Positions 7,831-16,933 of a stretch of DNA of 28,963 nt are shown here, piece by piece. Location of the stretch: assembly GCA_963721305.1 (NCBI GenBank), contig CAVRIR010000001.1:1-28963 (forward strand). Reading direction: 5' to 3'. Numbering within the stretch: the stretch's first letter is position 1; every line of letters begins with the position of its first letter. Both the position numbers and the translations under genes were made by a program. The notes under the pieces are model-generated. The model did not search any database, was not told the origin of the DNA, and saw nothing but the letters and a program-made list of their open reading frames with translations. Origin of the DNA: DATAES01 sp963721305. Its GTDB lineage: Bacteria; Actinomycetota; Acidimicrobiia; Acidimicrobiales; JACDCH01.

Positions 7831-8973
7831 TCAGAAGAGGCGGGCGGTCGCGAGGTCGGCGCCGGCGCGCAGGGCGTGGAGCTTCTCCCACACGAGTGAC
7901 GGCGCCACGTCGCCGAGTCCGGCTGACGTGTCGAAGCCACAGTCCGTCCCGGCGATGACGCGTCGGGGATCGCCGACCGCGGTGGCGATGCGCTCGAGCC
8001 GGTCGGCGACGACCTCTTCGTGCTCGACGTAGTTGCTGGTCGTGTCGATCACGCCGGCGACGAGCACCATGCGGTCGGGGAGCGGCTCGCGGGTGAACAG
8101 CGCGTACTCGTGGGCGTGCCTCGCGTTCGCCATCGACAGGACGAGCGCGCCGACGTTGGCCTGGTACAGGCGAGACAGGATCTCCTTCAGCGGAACGTCG
8201 AACGTGTGGGGACCCTCGTAGTTCCCCCAGCACACGTGCAGGCGCACGCTTGCGGGGTCGATGCCCGACAGTGCTTCGTTGATCGCGCCGATGACGAGCT
8301 CGATCCACGCAAGGAACTCGTCGAGCGACCGGTCCGCGAACAGGGTGTGGCGTTCGAGCGCGAGATCCGGCGCGTCGATCTGCAACAGCAGTCCCTGTCC
8401 GACGATGTACTGGTACTCGGTGGCGAGCGCGCGGGCGACGGCGCGGACGTACTCGTCCTGCGATGCGTAATGGCGGTTGTTCATCGCGGCGACGACGATG
8501 CCAGGTGACGCCGCGGTCATGAACGTCTGCGGGAAGGGAGCGTCCGCCACCAACGCGCACTCCGCCTCGAGCTCGGTGCGATCGCCGTAGGTCACCTCCG
8601 CAATCGCCGCGGGGGCGGCCATCAAGTTCACCTTGACGCGCGCGAGCCGGGGGATCATCAGCTCCATGAAGTCGGGGTGATCGAGCAAGTCGCGCATGAG
8701 CGCGCGCTGGCTCGAGCCGCCGAACCCCGTCATCCGGTGTTGGACGTAGGTGAAGAAGCTCTCGCGCGCCTGCTCGCCGTCGTTGCCGATGTCGATGCCT
8801 GCGTCGATCTGTGCGGCGATTGTCGCGGCCGTGGCCTCCTCCACTACCTGGCGAAGCTCGTTCGGATCGACCGCCTCGCCGCTGTTCCGACGGCCGTGCA
8901 TTTCGGCGAGGGCCTTCGGGCGCGGGAGGCTCCCGGCATGCGTCGTGAGGATGCGGTCTTCGCTCGTCAGCAC
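7831..8973 (-). CDS. Cobalamin-independent methionine synthase family protein (MetE C-terminal-like)
   Basis: 380 residues from the GTG preferred because it lies just before SEDRILTTHAGSLPRP, the usual start of this family. It is a single-domain homologue of the MetE catalytic half. Zinc ligand candidates are the HVC pair in SVRLHVCWGNYEGPH, the glutamate in GIDIGNDGEQ, and the cysteine in IAGTDCGFDT. Full-length MetE (about 750 residues) is not present, and the folate/homocysteine N-terminal domain is missing. Homologues include methyltransferases acting on other thiols and epoxyalkane:CoM transferase-type enzymes. It is last in a four-gene minus-strand run, 25 bases after the crotonase stop, which suggests a catabolic alkyl-transfer or thiol-linked role rather than methionine synthesis. 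The upstream in-frame extension overlaps the crotonase and was not used. Confidence 0.82.
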   Translation of the reverse strand: MLTSEDRILTTHAGSLPRPKALAEMHGRRNSGEAVDPNELRQVVEEATAATIAAQIDAGIDIGNDGEQARESFFTYVQHRMTGFGGSSQRALMRDLLDHPDFMELMIPRLARVKVNLMAAPAAIAEVTYGDRTELEAECALVADAPFPQTFMTAASPGIVVAAMNNRHYASQDEYVRAVARALATEYQYIVGQGLLLQIDAPDLALERHTLFADRSLDEFLAWIELVIGAINEALSGIDPASVRLHVCWGNYEGPHTFDVPLKEILSRLYQANVGALVLSMANARHAHEYALFTREPLPDRMVLVAGVIDTTSNYVEHEEVVADRLERIATAVGDPRRVIAGTDCGFDTSAGLGDVAPSLVWEKLHALRAGADLATARLF

Positions 8974-8998
8974 CGCGCCGGCAACCCCGTGTCGAACC

Positions 8999-9809
8999 TC
9001 ACAACCGCCCCTCAGGCCGGATGTCTTCGGGTATCCAGTTCGGCGCGCGCCGCTCGGCGAACGACTGCCAGCCCTCGACGTACTCGTCGCCGCGGAAGCT
9101 CGCATCCATCGCCATGCGGTCGTACATGCCGTACTGCGCGTTGATCGCCCGCTTCACCTCACGCCGGGCGGCGGGCGCGCCCCAGCAGCACTCGGTCAGC
9201 ACCTGTGTCGCGGCATCGAGAAGCTGGTCGTGCGGGACGACGCGCGTCACCAGTCCCCACTCGCACGCCACTTCGGCGGTCAGCGTCCGCGCCGACAGCA
9301 ACAGGTCGCGTGCACGGGCGATGCCGACTTGGTGGGGGAGGATCTGCGCGTAGTGCGTGTCGGCGATGCCGCGGTAGATCTCTGGAGAACGGAACGTCGC
9401 CCGGTCGCTCGCCACCGCGACGTCAGAGAGCATCGCGATCATCATGCCGCCGCCGTGCGCCAGACCGTTGACCGCGCTCACGACCGGCTTGGCCGAATGG
9501 CGGACCGCGTCGAACGGCGTGACGTCCATGTGCAGGAGGTCGCCGAGGTCGGTCCAGCCGTCGTCGTAGCTCGAGCTCATGTCACCGCCCGGGATGAACA
9601 CGTCGCCGGTCCCGGTGATGAGCAGTCCGGCCAGCGTCGCATCCCGATTCACGAGATCGACAGCCCTCCGTACACCGAAGTACATCGCCGGCGTCATGGC
9701 GTTGCGCTTCTCCGGCCGGTCGATCACGCACCATGCGAGCGATCCGTGGCGCTCGAGCCGCAGGTGCGACGTGCCGAGCCAGTCGCCTTCGGGCGCGGCG
9801 TGGCGTCAC
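8999..9809 (-). CDS. Enoyl-CoA hydratase/isomerase (crotonase) family protein, 5' frame break
   Basis: The solid part is 8999-9727 (IDRPEKRNAMTPAMYFGVRR...). Homology-like sequence (LRLERHGSLAWCVIDRP) continues upstream in the same frame but has no ATG or GTG before the preceding gene's stop. A GTG at 9809-9807 overlaps that stop (GTGA) but is in another frame. One inserted base, or two lost, near 9785-9795 would join them, so I annotate from 9809. Oxyanion-hole segments are GTGDVFIPGGDM and VNGLAHGGGMMIAM. The first catalytic Glu of hydratases is replaced by Met (GGGMMI), while the second is present (SPEIYRG), so the exact reaction is open. It lies between the FadD3-like ligase and the MetE-like gene. 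Confidence 0.78.
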
Positions 9810-11371
9810 GACCGCGCTCGCAGGTCGTACTTGAGCACCTTGCCGGACGCGTTGAGCGGCAGCACGTCCACGATCTCGATCGTGCGCGGGTACTTGTAAT
9901 TCGCCATGTTGTCGCGGCACCACGCGATCAACTCGTCGACGTCGAGCTGTGTGCCGGTCGTGGGGATGACGAAGGCCTTCCCGACCTCGCCGAGTCGCTG
10001 ATCGGGCACGCCGATCACCGCCACCTGCGCGATCCCCGGATGCGCGGTCATGATCCGTTCGATCTCCGCGGGATAGGCGTTGAAGCCTCCGACGATGAAC
10101 ATGTCCTTCTTGCGATCGGTGATCGAGAGGTTGCCGGCTTCGTCGGCGGTCGCGATGTCGCCGGTGTGCAGCCATCCCTCGTCGTCGATCGCCTCGGCGG
10201 TTGCCTCGGGATTGTCGAGATACCCCCGCATGATGTTGTAGCCGCGCACGAGCACCTCGCCCGGCTCGCCCACGCCGACTTCCTTGCCGTCGTCGTCGAT
10301 CAGCTTGATCTCGACGCCGGGGATCGCACGACCGGACGTCGTCGCGATGGTCTCGGGATCGTCGTCGTGGCGGCACATCGCGGCGATGCCGTGTGCCTCG
10401 GTCAGCCCGTAGCCGGTCACGACGTTCTGGAAGCCGAGCTTCTCGCGCATGGCGATGACCATCTCTGTCGTGATCGGTGCGGCGCCGGTGACCGACAACC
10501 GCAGCGACGACAGGTCGTAGTCGTCGAGATCCGGATGGTTCAGGATCGTCTGGAAGATCGCGGGCGGTCCGGGAAGCATCGTGATGTGCTCCTCCGCGAC
10601 GCGGCGCATCACGGAGGGAACGTCGAAGACCGGATGGGGCACGAGGGTCGCGCCCTTCAACAGCGCCGCGAGGATGCCTGCTTTCAGCCCGAACGTGTGG
10701 AAGAACGGATTGATGACGAGGTAGCGGTCACCCTCCTGCAAGCCGACGATGTCAGACCACGAGTCGAAGGCTCGGATGCTCGCAGAATGGAAGAGCATCG
10801 CTCCCTTCGGCGCGCCGGTGGTACCGCTGGTGAAGAGGATGTCGCAGAGGTCGTCCGGCCGGATCGCGTCGGCGCGCGCCGCTGATTCCGAGGGGTCAAC
10901 GCTGTCGGCGCGGGCCAGGAAGTCCGTCCACGACGTCGTGCCTTCGGGGACCGCGCCGCGCAACACGATCGTCTCCTCGATCGACTCGGAGCCGGGCGCG
11001 TCTCGCAGCAGTTCGACGTAGTCGGTGTCGAGGAAGCCGGTGACCGTGAACAGGAAGCGAGCGCCAGCGGCGCCGATGACGTAGCCGGCCTCCTTGCCCT
11101 TGAACCGCGTGTTCAGGGGGATGACGATGCCGCCGATCCGGTGGACGCCGAGCGCCACGACAGCCCATTCGTACATGTTCGGTGCCCAGATGGCGACGCG
11201 GTCGCCGGGGTCGACACCCGTGGCGATCAGCGCACGCGCGGCGCGGTCGATCTCGCCGGCGAACTCGACGAAGGAGAGGCGAACATCGCCGTCGACGACG
11301 GCCTCTCGGTCGCCGAAGCGCTCGACGGCGCGGGCGACGACCTGCGGGATGGTCAGCGGAAGGTCGGGCAT
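9806..11371 (-). CDS. fadD3: FadD3-like acyl-CoA synthetase
   Basis: 521-residue AMP-forming acyl-CoA ligase, complete. The ATP loop ILFTSGTTGAPKG is near residues 177-189. INPFFHTFGLKAGILAALLKGATLVPH, ITMLPGPPAIFQ, VTGYGLTEAHG, GWLHTGDIA, DRKKDMFIVGGFNAYPAE and the final SGKVLKYDL (catalytic Lys) complete the family pattern. The wording of several blocks (NPFFH-FG-KAGILA, TVLPGPP-like, GYGLTEA, GGFN-YPAE) closely follows mycobacterial FadD3, which activates the steroid C/D-ring acid HIP. A steroid or terpenoid C/D-ring acid is therefore a reasonable but unproven substrate. It is the second gene of the run hypothetical, ligase, crotonase, MetE-like. Confidence 0.87.
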   Translation of the reverse strand: MPDLPLTIPQVVARAVERFGDREAVVDGDVRLSFVEFAGEIDRAARALIATGVDPGDRVAIWAPNMYEWAVVALGVHRIGGIVIPLNTRFKGKEAGYVIGAAGARFLFTVTGFLDTDYVELLRDAPGSESIEETIVLRGAVPEGTTSWTDFLARADSVDPSESAARADAIRPDDLCDILFTSGTTGAPKGAMLFHSASIRAFDSWSDIVGLQEGDRYLVINPFFHTFGLKAGILAALLKGATLVPHPVFDVPSVMRRVAEEHITMLPGPPAIFQTILNHPDLDDYDLSSLRLSVTGAAPITTEMVIAMREKLGFQNVVTGYGLTEAHGIAAMCRHDDDPETIATTSGRAIPGVEIKLIDDDGKEVGVGEPGEVLVRGYNIMRGYLDNPEATAEAIDDEGWLHTGDIATADEAGNLSITDRKKDMFIVGGFNAYPAEIERIMTAHPGIAQVAVIGVPDQRLGEVGKAFVIPTTGTQLDVDELIAWCRDNMANYKYPRTIEIVDVLPLNASGKVLKYDLRARS

Positions 11372-11393
11372 CGGCCGCGCATCCTAAGTGGCG

Positions 11394-12071
11394 TCAGAGC
11401 GCGGCGATTCCGGTCTCGATGAAGGCGAGCGCCGAGGCCACCGGGTCCTGTCCGTCGAGCGCTTCGTACGGTTGGTAGGCGCCGAACGGCGCGTTCCAGT
11501 ACGCACCTTCGACTCCGGTCATGTCGTGCGGTCCGACGTACACGTACGGATCGGTCTCGAACCCGTCACCGGCCGAGAAGCCGAGGTTCACCTTGCGTCC
11601 GTCCGGCAGGTCGACGGTGACGGCGAGGTCGAAGTGCTCGGGCCACAACTGCGCCTCGGAGATGGTCGCTTCGTTGCCGATGCGCACGCCGAGCGCGTCG
11701 AGCGTCTGCTGCCCCGTCCAGTACCACGACCCGAGCGCGAGTGACGACGCGGCATCCACGTCCAGCGCAGCATCGGGCTCGAACGGCGGGAGGTCCGACC
11801 CGACGCCGGGGTCGGCCTGCAACGGGATGCCCAGGAACTCGGCCGCCGCCCGAACGGTCGTGATGTCGATTCCTTCCCCCGGCGTGACTTCCAATCGATC
11901 GCCGCGCACCACGATCTGCGTGCCGTCGTCGAACGGTGGCGTGCCGATGCCATCGCCGGTCGGGCGCAGGCCGATCCGCCCGGTGCGAGCCTTGCGCGCC
12001 GGCGCGATCGAATAGCAGGCGAGCGCGTGCAACGAATCACGCGTAGGGCGAAAGGCTGACGGCAGGGTCAT
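11394..12071 (-). CDS. Conserved hypothetical protein
   Basis: 225 residues, no signal peptide or membrane segment. I do not recognise a named domain. The opening TRDSLHALACYSIAPARKARTGRIGLR and the blocks FDDGTQIVVRGDRLEV, EAQLWPEHFDLAVTVDLPDGRKVNLGFSAGDG and YVYVGPHDMTGVEGAYWNAPFGAY look like those of an intact, conserved actinobacterial family with acidic, beta-rich composition. A TTG two codons upstream is possible, but the ATG is preferred. It is first in the run leading, 22 bases later, to the FadD3-like ligase, so it is probably co-transcribed. Function unknown. Confidence 0.75.
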   Translation of the reverse strand: MTLPSAFRPTRDSLHALACYSIAPARKARTGRIGLRPTGDGIGTPPFDDGTQIVVRGDRLEVTPGEGIDITTVRAAAEFLGIPLQADPGVGSDLPPFEPDAALDVDAASSLALGSWYWTGQQTLDALGVRIGNEATISEAQLWPEHFDLAVTVDLPDGRKVNLGFSAGDGFETDPYVYVGPHDMTGVEGAYWNAPFGAYQPYEALDGQDPVASALAFIETGIAAL

Positions 12072-12128
12072 CCCCAAAGCTTGGCCTCAGATCGCGCCAA
12101 CGAATTGGTCTGACATGCTGGAACCTCC

Positions 12129-14244
12129 ATGCGCCTCCCCTGTGCTGCCATCCTGCTCGCCGTCGCACTGATCGCGCTCGGCGTCGCGCCGGCGCCGCGC
12201 GCATCGGCTGCGGTCGCTTCGCCGTCCCTGCAGGTCGCAACGGTGCTGTCCGGACTCGACCACGCGTGGGACGTCGGGATCGCGTCCGACAGCACGATGT
12301 TCGTCACCGAGCGGCCGGGACGGCTCTGGATGCGGTCTCCGGGCGGCACGTTCCATCAGCTGTCCGTCGACATGAGTGATCTGTGGGTCGCAGTCGAGAC
12401 GGGCTTGATGTCCGTGGAACCCGATCCCGGCTACCTGACCAACCATCGCATCTACACATGCCAGGGCACGACCGACATGGACTTCTCGGTGCAGGTCGTG
12501 GCCTGGCAAGTGAACCCGGCCGGCACCGCGGCCACCCGCGTCAACGATCCGCTGGTCGGCGGCATCGACGGTGAAGCCGGTCGTCACGGCGGTTGTCAAC
12601 TGCGCGTCGACCCGAGCGGGGCGCTGATCGTGGGAACCGGCGACGCCGCGCTCGGCACCAACCCACAGGACACCCACTCGCTCGCGGGCAAGACGTTGCG
12701 CGTCGACCGGTTCACCGGCGACGGTCTGGCGGGCAACCCGTTCTTCGGCAACCCTGCGGCCGGCGACCCTCGCATCCAGACGCTGGGCCATCGCAACGTC
12801 CAGGGCCTCGCGCTCCAGCCGGCGACCAACATCATGTGGTCGGTCGAGCACGGGCCCGACCGCGACGACGAGATCAACCAGTTGATCAACGGCAAGAACT
12901 ACGGCTGGAACCCGGTCAGTGCCGCCCCCGGGGGCTACAACGAATCGGTCCCGATGACGGACCACAGCATCCCGAACGTGCAGGACGCAGCGTGGTCGTC
13001 GGGCATCCCGACCCTCGCCACGAGCGGCGCCACCTTCTTGCGGGGCACGAACTGGGGACCGTGGCAGGGCGCGCTCGCAGTCAGCACGCTGAAGGGGTCG
13101 GCGCTTCAGATCTTCTCGGTCGACGCGGCCACCAACACCGCCAAGATCATCGCCACCCCACCGGAGTTGAACGGCACGTTCGGGCGCCTCCGCGGTGCAG
13201 AGCTCGACCCGAACGGGATCCTGTACGTGACCACGGACAACGGCAACGGGACCGACCGCGTGCTGGCCGTATCCGCTCGCGGGCCGGGCTCGCCCTCGCC
13301 GTTCGGTTCGTTGGACGTGGTGCAGGGTGGTCCTGGTTCGGTGCGAGTGGCGGGCTGGGCGATCGATCCGGATTCGGCGTCGTCGATCGCGGTGCATGTG
13401 TATGTGGATGGTCAGGGGTTCGTGTTGGGCACGGCGTCGTTGTCGCGGCCTGATGTGGGGGCGATGTTCCCTGGTTACGGGTCGAGTCACGGTTTCGATG
13501 CGCAGGTGTCCGGTATCCCGCCGGGTACGCACACCGTGTGCGCGTACGGGATCAATGTGGGTCCTGGTCAGAACAACGCAGTGGGTTGCCGGTCGGTGGT
13601 GGTGCCGTCGGGTTCGCCGTTCGGATCGCTGGACGTGGCGCAGGTCGGTCCTGGTTCGGTGACAGTGGCGGGCTGGGCGATCGATCCGGATACCGCGTCA
13701 CCGATCGCGGCTGCACCTGTATGTCGATGCTCAGGGCATCCAGTTGGGCACGGCGTCGTTGTCGCGGCCTGATGTGGGCGCGATGTTCCCTGGTTACGGG
13801 TCGAATCATGGTTTCAGCGCGCTGGCCGGTGTCACACCGGGTGCTCATACCGTGTGCGTGTACGGGATCAACGTGGGTCCTGGTCAGAACAACGCAGTGG
13901 GTTGCCGGTCGGTGGTGGTGCCGTCGGGTTCGCCGTTCGGGTCGCTGGACCTGGCGCAGGGTGGTCATGGTTCCGTGAGGGTGGCGGGCTGGGCGATCGA
14001 TCCGGATACGGCGTCGTCGATCGCGGTGCATGTGTATGTGGATGGTCAGGGGTTCGTGTTGGGCACGGCGTCGTTCTCCCGGCCTGATGTAGGCGCGATG
14101 TTCCCCGGTTACGGGTCGAGTCACGGTTTCGACGCGCCGGTATTCGGAGTCGCGCCGGGTATGCACACGGTGTGCGCGTACGGGATCAACGTCGGTCCCG
14201 GACAGAACAACGCCGTCGGCTGCAAGTCCGCCACCGTCACCTGA
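12129..14244 (+). CDS. Secreted PQQ-dependent sugar dehydrogenase-like protein with three C-terminal repeats, one frame break
   Basis: About 704 residues once one extra base near 13711 (GCGGCTGCAC for GCGGTGCAC) is removed. Residues 1-28 are a Sec signal peptide (hydrophobic AAILLAVALIALGVA, then APRASA). Residues about 32-385 form a glucose/sorbosone dehydrogenase beta-propeller. RHGGCQLRVDPSGALIVGTGD corresponds to the catalytic-His and propeller motif, LGHRNVQGLALQP to the GxRNPQGL motif, and EHGPDRDDEINQL with GKNYGW to the Ca/PQQ region. Residues 392-704 are three copies of a 105-106-residue module (FGSLDV...AVGCRSVVV) found in actinobacterial exoproteins. No membrane anchor or sortase signal, so release or repeat-mediated wall binding is likely. 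The sugar substrate is unknown. Confidence 0.85.
13302..14244 (+). repeat. Three near-identical tandem modules of about 315-318 bp
   Basis: Units start at 13302, 13620 and 13936, each with TTCGG(T/A/G)TCG(T/C)TGGAC. Unit 2 measures 316 bp because it lacks one codon and carries one extra base. Units share long identical stretches, for example GTGGCGGGCTGGGCGATCGA and GGGCACGGCGTCGTT. Codon third positions favour G and T (GTG, GGT, GAT), unlike the C-rich wobble of the neighbouring propeller domain. This points to recent duplication and/or conversion, possibly from another gene. Confidence 0.85.
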
Positions 14245-14510
14245 GCGCGCTCCCGCGCCGATCAGGACGGTCGACGTGCAGTCGGCCGATCGTGCCGGCC
14301 GCGGATGATCGGATCTGCGACTCGTGGCGATGGCATTCGGACAACGCACGTCGTCACGATCCGTCGTGATCGGCTCGCCGATGCCTCAGAGCTCTCGGAG
14401 CCCGCCGACGTTGCGGTTCACGAAGTCGCGGCCACGCGGGAAGGGGCGTCGACGTGGGGGCCGTGGTGTCCATACGGCCGCGGCGTTCCCTATCCGCGAG
14501 ATGCCCAGTG
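14245..14510. other. Convergent intergenic gap
   Basis: 266 bp between the converging sugar dehydrogenase and phosphatase genes. No credible coding frame. A small dyad TCACGA-TCCG-TCGTGA at 14354-14369 could help end transcription, but it lacks a T tract. Nothing else was identified. Confidence 0.5.
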
Positions 14511-16265
14511 TCATGCACCTTCACTGATTCTCCGGTGGATCACCAGGACGCTGCAGTCGTCCTCCATGTCGCGGGTGCAGAGGCCGTCGACGATCTTGTC
14601 GGCGAGCGTCCCGGCATCGCTGACGGCGCCGGAGGCGATGGTCTCCAGTCGGGCCAGTCCCGTGTCCAAGTCGGCGCGTCGGCGCTCGACGAGTCCGTCC
14701 GTGTAGAGCACGAGCGTGTCGCCCGGTCTCAGATCCACCCGATGATCCGGAAGTATCTCGTCTTTGACGTTCTTGATGCCGAGCGGCGGGCGCCGCGGGA
14801 GCGAGACGAACGCCGGCGGCGCTTCCGGGCGGAGCAGGAGCGGCGGAGGGTGCCCCGCCAGCGCCCACCAGCCCTCACCGGTGGAGGGGTCGAGCCGTCC
14901 GTAGGCCGCGGTCGCGAAGCTGTCGACGACGTTGAGCGCGGCCAAGGCCGACAGATCGTCGAGCAGGCGCGTCGGGCGTTGTCCCGCGAACGCGAGACCG
15001 CGCGCCGCGTTGCGCAGCTCCGCCATCAGTGTCGCGGCCATCAGCCCGTGGCCCGCGGCGTCACCCACGCCGACGAGCAACTGCCCGTCCGGAAGCGACG
15101 CGACGTCGTACCAGTCACCGCAGACCGTGTCGCCCGCGGGCATGTAGCGCGCCGCGATCGACCAGCCCTGCACTTGCGGCAGCCGCTCGGGCAAGACCGC
15201 GGCCACGAGCGTCGCGGCGGTCATCCGTTCACGCTCGAAGCGCCGAGCGACGTCGAGCGCGACTCCCGCGCGCGCCGCGAGCCCTGACGCCATCGCCAGC
15301 AACACCTCGTCGTAGTGGCGGCTCGACGTCGTGAAGGCGAAGGTGATGACGCCGACGCGGGTACCGCGCGCCATGATCGGGCACGCGACCAGATCGTGCC
15401 ATCCACGGGACAGCACCTCGGGTGCGAGCTCGCCGAACATGTCATGCGCGAGTTCGGCCGTCGGCGTCGGGACATGGACAGGGTCGCCGCTGCGCCATGC
15501 GAGCGCGATCGGCATGTCCGACATGAGTGGAACGTCAGGTGCGTCGCGCAGGATGCGCGCCGAGAAGTCTTCGTCATGCGCGATCTTCACCGCGGTGCGT
15601 CGAAGCACGCCTTTGTCGTGCACGAAGACGCAGCACCAGTCCGCGACGAGCGGAACCGCGTACGTCAACAACTGGTCGAGGACGACCTCCGGATCGAGCG
15701 AGCCGATCATGAGGCGCGTCGCCTCGGCGAGGAACTCGAGTGTCTGGCGCGCCTCGCGCTCCCGGTCGAGCAGGCGAGCGCGATCGATCGCGAGCGCGCA
15801 CTGGTCGGCCGCCGTGAGCAGCCGCGCCAGCTCGTCAGCATCGACGTCCCGTTCGACTCCGAACCCCACCGACAGGCAGCCGATGACCTCGTTTCGGGCG
15901 ACGAGCGGGAGGATCACCGAGGTGGCTGTCGCGCTGCGCACCCCTTCGAGGTCGGGCCAACGAGCGTTGCGTTCGGTGTTCGACCGGTAGACGATCGGCT
16001 CCCGGGTGGAGACGGCGATCGTTCCCGGGAGGTCGGCCTCGAGCGGCAGCCTCGAGAAGTTCTGGATGTCGTACGCGATCACGCCGGCGCCGCCGGTGTA
16101 CTCGAGTGCCGAGGCGTCGTCGGTGATGAGCCACAGGCTCACTGCGAGCGCGCCGAGCTCACGCAGGCCGTGTTGCAGGATCGCGTCTGCGACCTCGTCA
16201 CTCGTGATCGCCGACCCGAGCGCTGCCGTCAGGCGCCGAAGCGGGTTCGTGTTGAGGTCAGTCAC
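14511..16265 (-). CDS. GAF-domain PP2C-type (SpoIIE/RsbU-like) serine phosphatase
   Basis: 584 residues from a GTG start. Two GAF-type sensory domains (about 12-165 and 175-345) precede a PP2C/SpoIIE phosphatase domain (about 355-582). The phosphatase shows PAGDTVCGDWYDV (metal-binding Asp), VGVGDAAGHGLMAATLMAELR, ATAAYGRLDP, LAGHPPPLLL, LVLYTDGLVERR and the closing DDCSVLVI, all expected metal or catalytic motifs. It is soluble, with no membrane segment. Proteins of this layout dephosphorylate an anti-sigma-factor antagonist (STAS protein) in response to a small molecule, redox or light cue bound by GAF. No STAS, anti-sigma or sigma gene is adjacent, so its target must be elsewhere. Transcribed alone. 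Confidence 0.9.
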   Translation of the reverse strand: MTDLNTNPLRRLTAALGSAITSDEVADAILQHGLRELGALAVSLWLITDDASALEYTGGAGVIAYDIQNFSRLPLEADLPGTIAVSTREPIVYRSNTERNARWPDLEGVRSATATSVILPLVARNEVIGCLSVGFGVERDVDADELARLLTAADQCALAIDRARLLDREREARQTLEFLAEATRLMIGSLDPEVVLDQLLTYAVPLVADWCCVFVHDKGVLRRTAVKIAHDEDFSARILRDAPDVPLMSDMPIALAWRSGDPVHVPTPTAELAHDMFGELAPEVLSRGWHDLVACPIMARGTRVGVITFAFTTSSRHYDEVLLAMASGLAARAGVALDVARRFERERMTAATLVAAVLPERLPQVQGWSIAARYMPAGDTVCGDWYDVASLPDGQLLVGVGDAAGHGLMAATLMAELRNAARGLAFAGQRPTRLLDDLSALAALNVVDSFATAAYGRLDPSTGEGWWALAGHPPPLLLRPEAPPAFVSLPRRPPLGIKNVKDEILPDHRVDLRPGDTLVLYTDGLVERRRADLDTGLARLETIASGAVSDAGTLADKIVDGLCTRDMEDDCSVLVIHRRISEGA

Positions 16266-16405
16266 CGATCGGACGCTGCGGCAAGGCCGGTGTCCTCCTG
16301 GATCGCCGGTCGTCGCTCACCGCGCCCCCTCCCCACAGATGTGCCCGGAAGACCGGTGGGTCAGCAGTTGAGCAGATTCCGCCGTTCTCCGCTCGTTCGC
16401 AGCTC

Positions 16406-16420
16406 ACCCGACATTCGGGT
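16406..16420 (-). terminator. Hairpin at the end of the FDH/VOC unit
   Basis: ACCCGA-CAT-TCGGGT at 16406-16420 touches the stop codon of the VOC gene. The stem is 6 bp with possible extra outer pairs, and there is no T tract. It may terminate the long minus-strand unit before the phosphatase gene. Confidence 0.4.
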
Positions 16421-16926
16421 CAGTGGTAGGCGACCGTCTCGAGTCCGGGGCGGTCGGCGCCGTAGCGGTCGATCTCGCGAGCGAGGTCGAGGGGAAGCAC
16501 GTTCGCCATCGCCTTGCGCAGATCGTCGTCGACGAGGTCGGCGGGGACGAGCCAGCTCACCTCGAACTCGATGCCGTCGGGGTCCTTGGCGTACAGGGCC
16601 TTGGTGGTCGAGTGGTCAGACGCGCCCACGAGCGCGCCCATGCGGCTGAGGCGCTCGGCCACCTCTTGCAGCTCGCCGAGCGTTTCGACCTCCCACGCCA
16701 GGTGATACAAGCCGACGGCGCCGCGCCCCGCGGGACTGTCGGCCGCCGCCTCGCCGATGGCGAACAGGCCGAGGTCGTGGTCGTTGTGCGAGTCGGGCAC
16801 CTTGAGGAACGCGGCGCCGGGGAACTGCACCGCGACCGTGAAGCCCAATGCCTCTTGGTAGAAGCGGGCGGTGCGATCGACGTCGCGCACGTAGAGCACC
16901 GCGTGGTTCAGACGCTTGACTGCCAT
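16420..16926 (-). CDS. VOC family protein (glyoxalase/extradiol dioxygenase-like)
   Basis: 168 residues, one vicinal-oxygen-chelate module plus a C-terminal tail. The metal triad is visible as H8 (LNHAVLYVRD), H75 (GLYHLAWEV) and E122 (GIEFEVSW), so a metal site is intact. The DPDGIEFEV block is typical of catechol-dioxygenase-like members. Single-domain members include glyoxalase, dioxygenase and resistance proteins; the substrate is not deducible. It starts seven bases after the NrfD stop, so it is probably co-transcribed with formate dehydrogenase, though a functional link is unclear. Confidence 0.85.
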   Translation of the reverse strand: MAVKRLNHAVLYVRDVDRTARFYQEALGFTVAVQFPGAAFLKVPDSHNDHDLGLFAIGEAAADSPAGRGAVGLYHLAWEVETLGELQEVAERLSRMGALVGASDHSTTKALYAKDPDGIEFEVSWLVPADLVDDDLRKAMANVLPLDLAREIDRYGADRPGLETVAYH

Positions 16927-16933
16927 GCGGGCC

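Noticed and set aside
8974..9105. N-terminal extension of the MetE-like protein
   Set aside because: Overlaps the crotonase gene and lacks family similarity. The family begins at the TTHAGSLPRP block, so the GTG at 8973 fits better.
8750..10885. 711-codon open frame on the plus strand
   Set aside because: Lies antisense to the crotonase, ligase and MetE-like genes. Its product is arginine/histidine-rich with no family motif; long antisense frames are expected at this GC content.
12090..12105. CCAA-CGAA-TTGG dyad between the hypothetical and sugar dehydrogenase genes as an operator
   Set aside because: Only 4-bp arms; expected by chance.
12087..13532. 481-codon open frame on the minus strand
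   Set aside because: Antisense shadow of the sugar dehydrogenase gene, with low-complexity Arg/His-rich product.
13302..14244. Mobile element or assembly duplication
   Set aside because: Units lie in frame within one protein, have diverged at many positions, and correspond to a known exoprotein module, so they are real domains.
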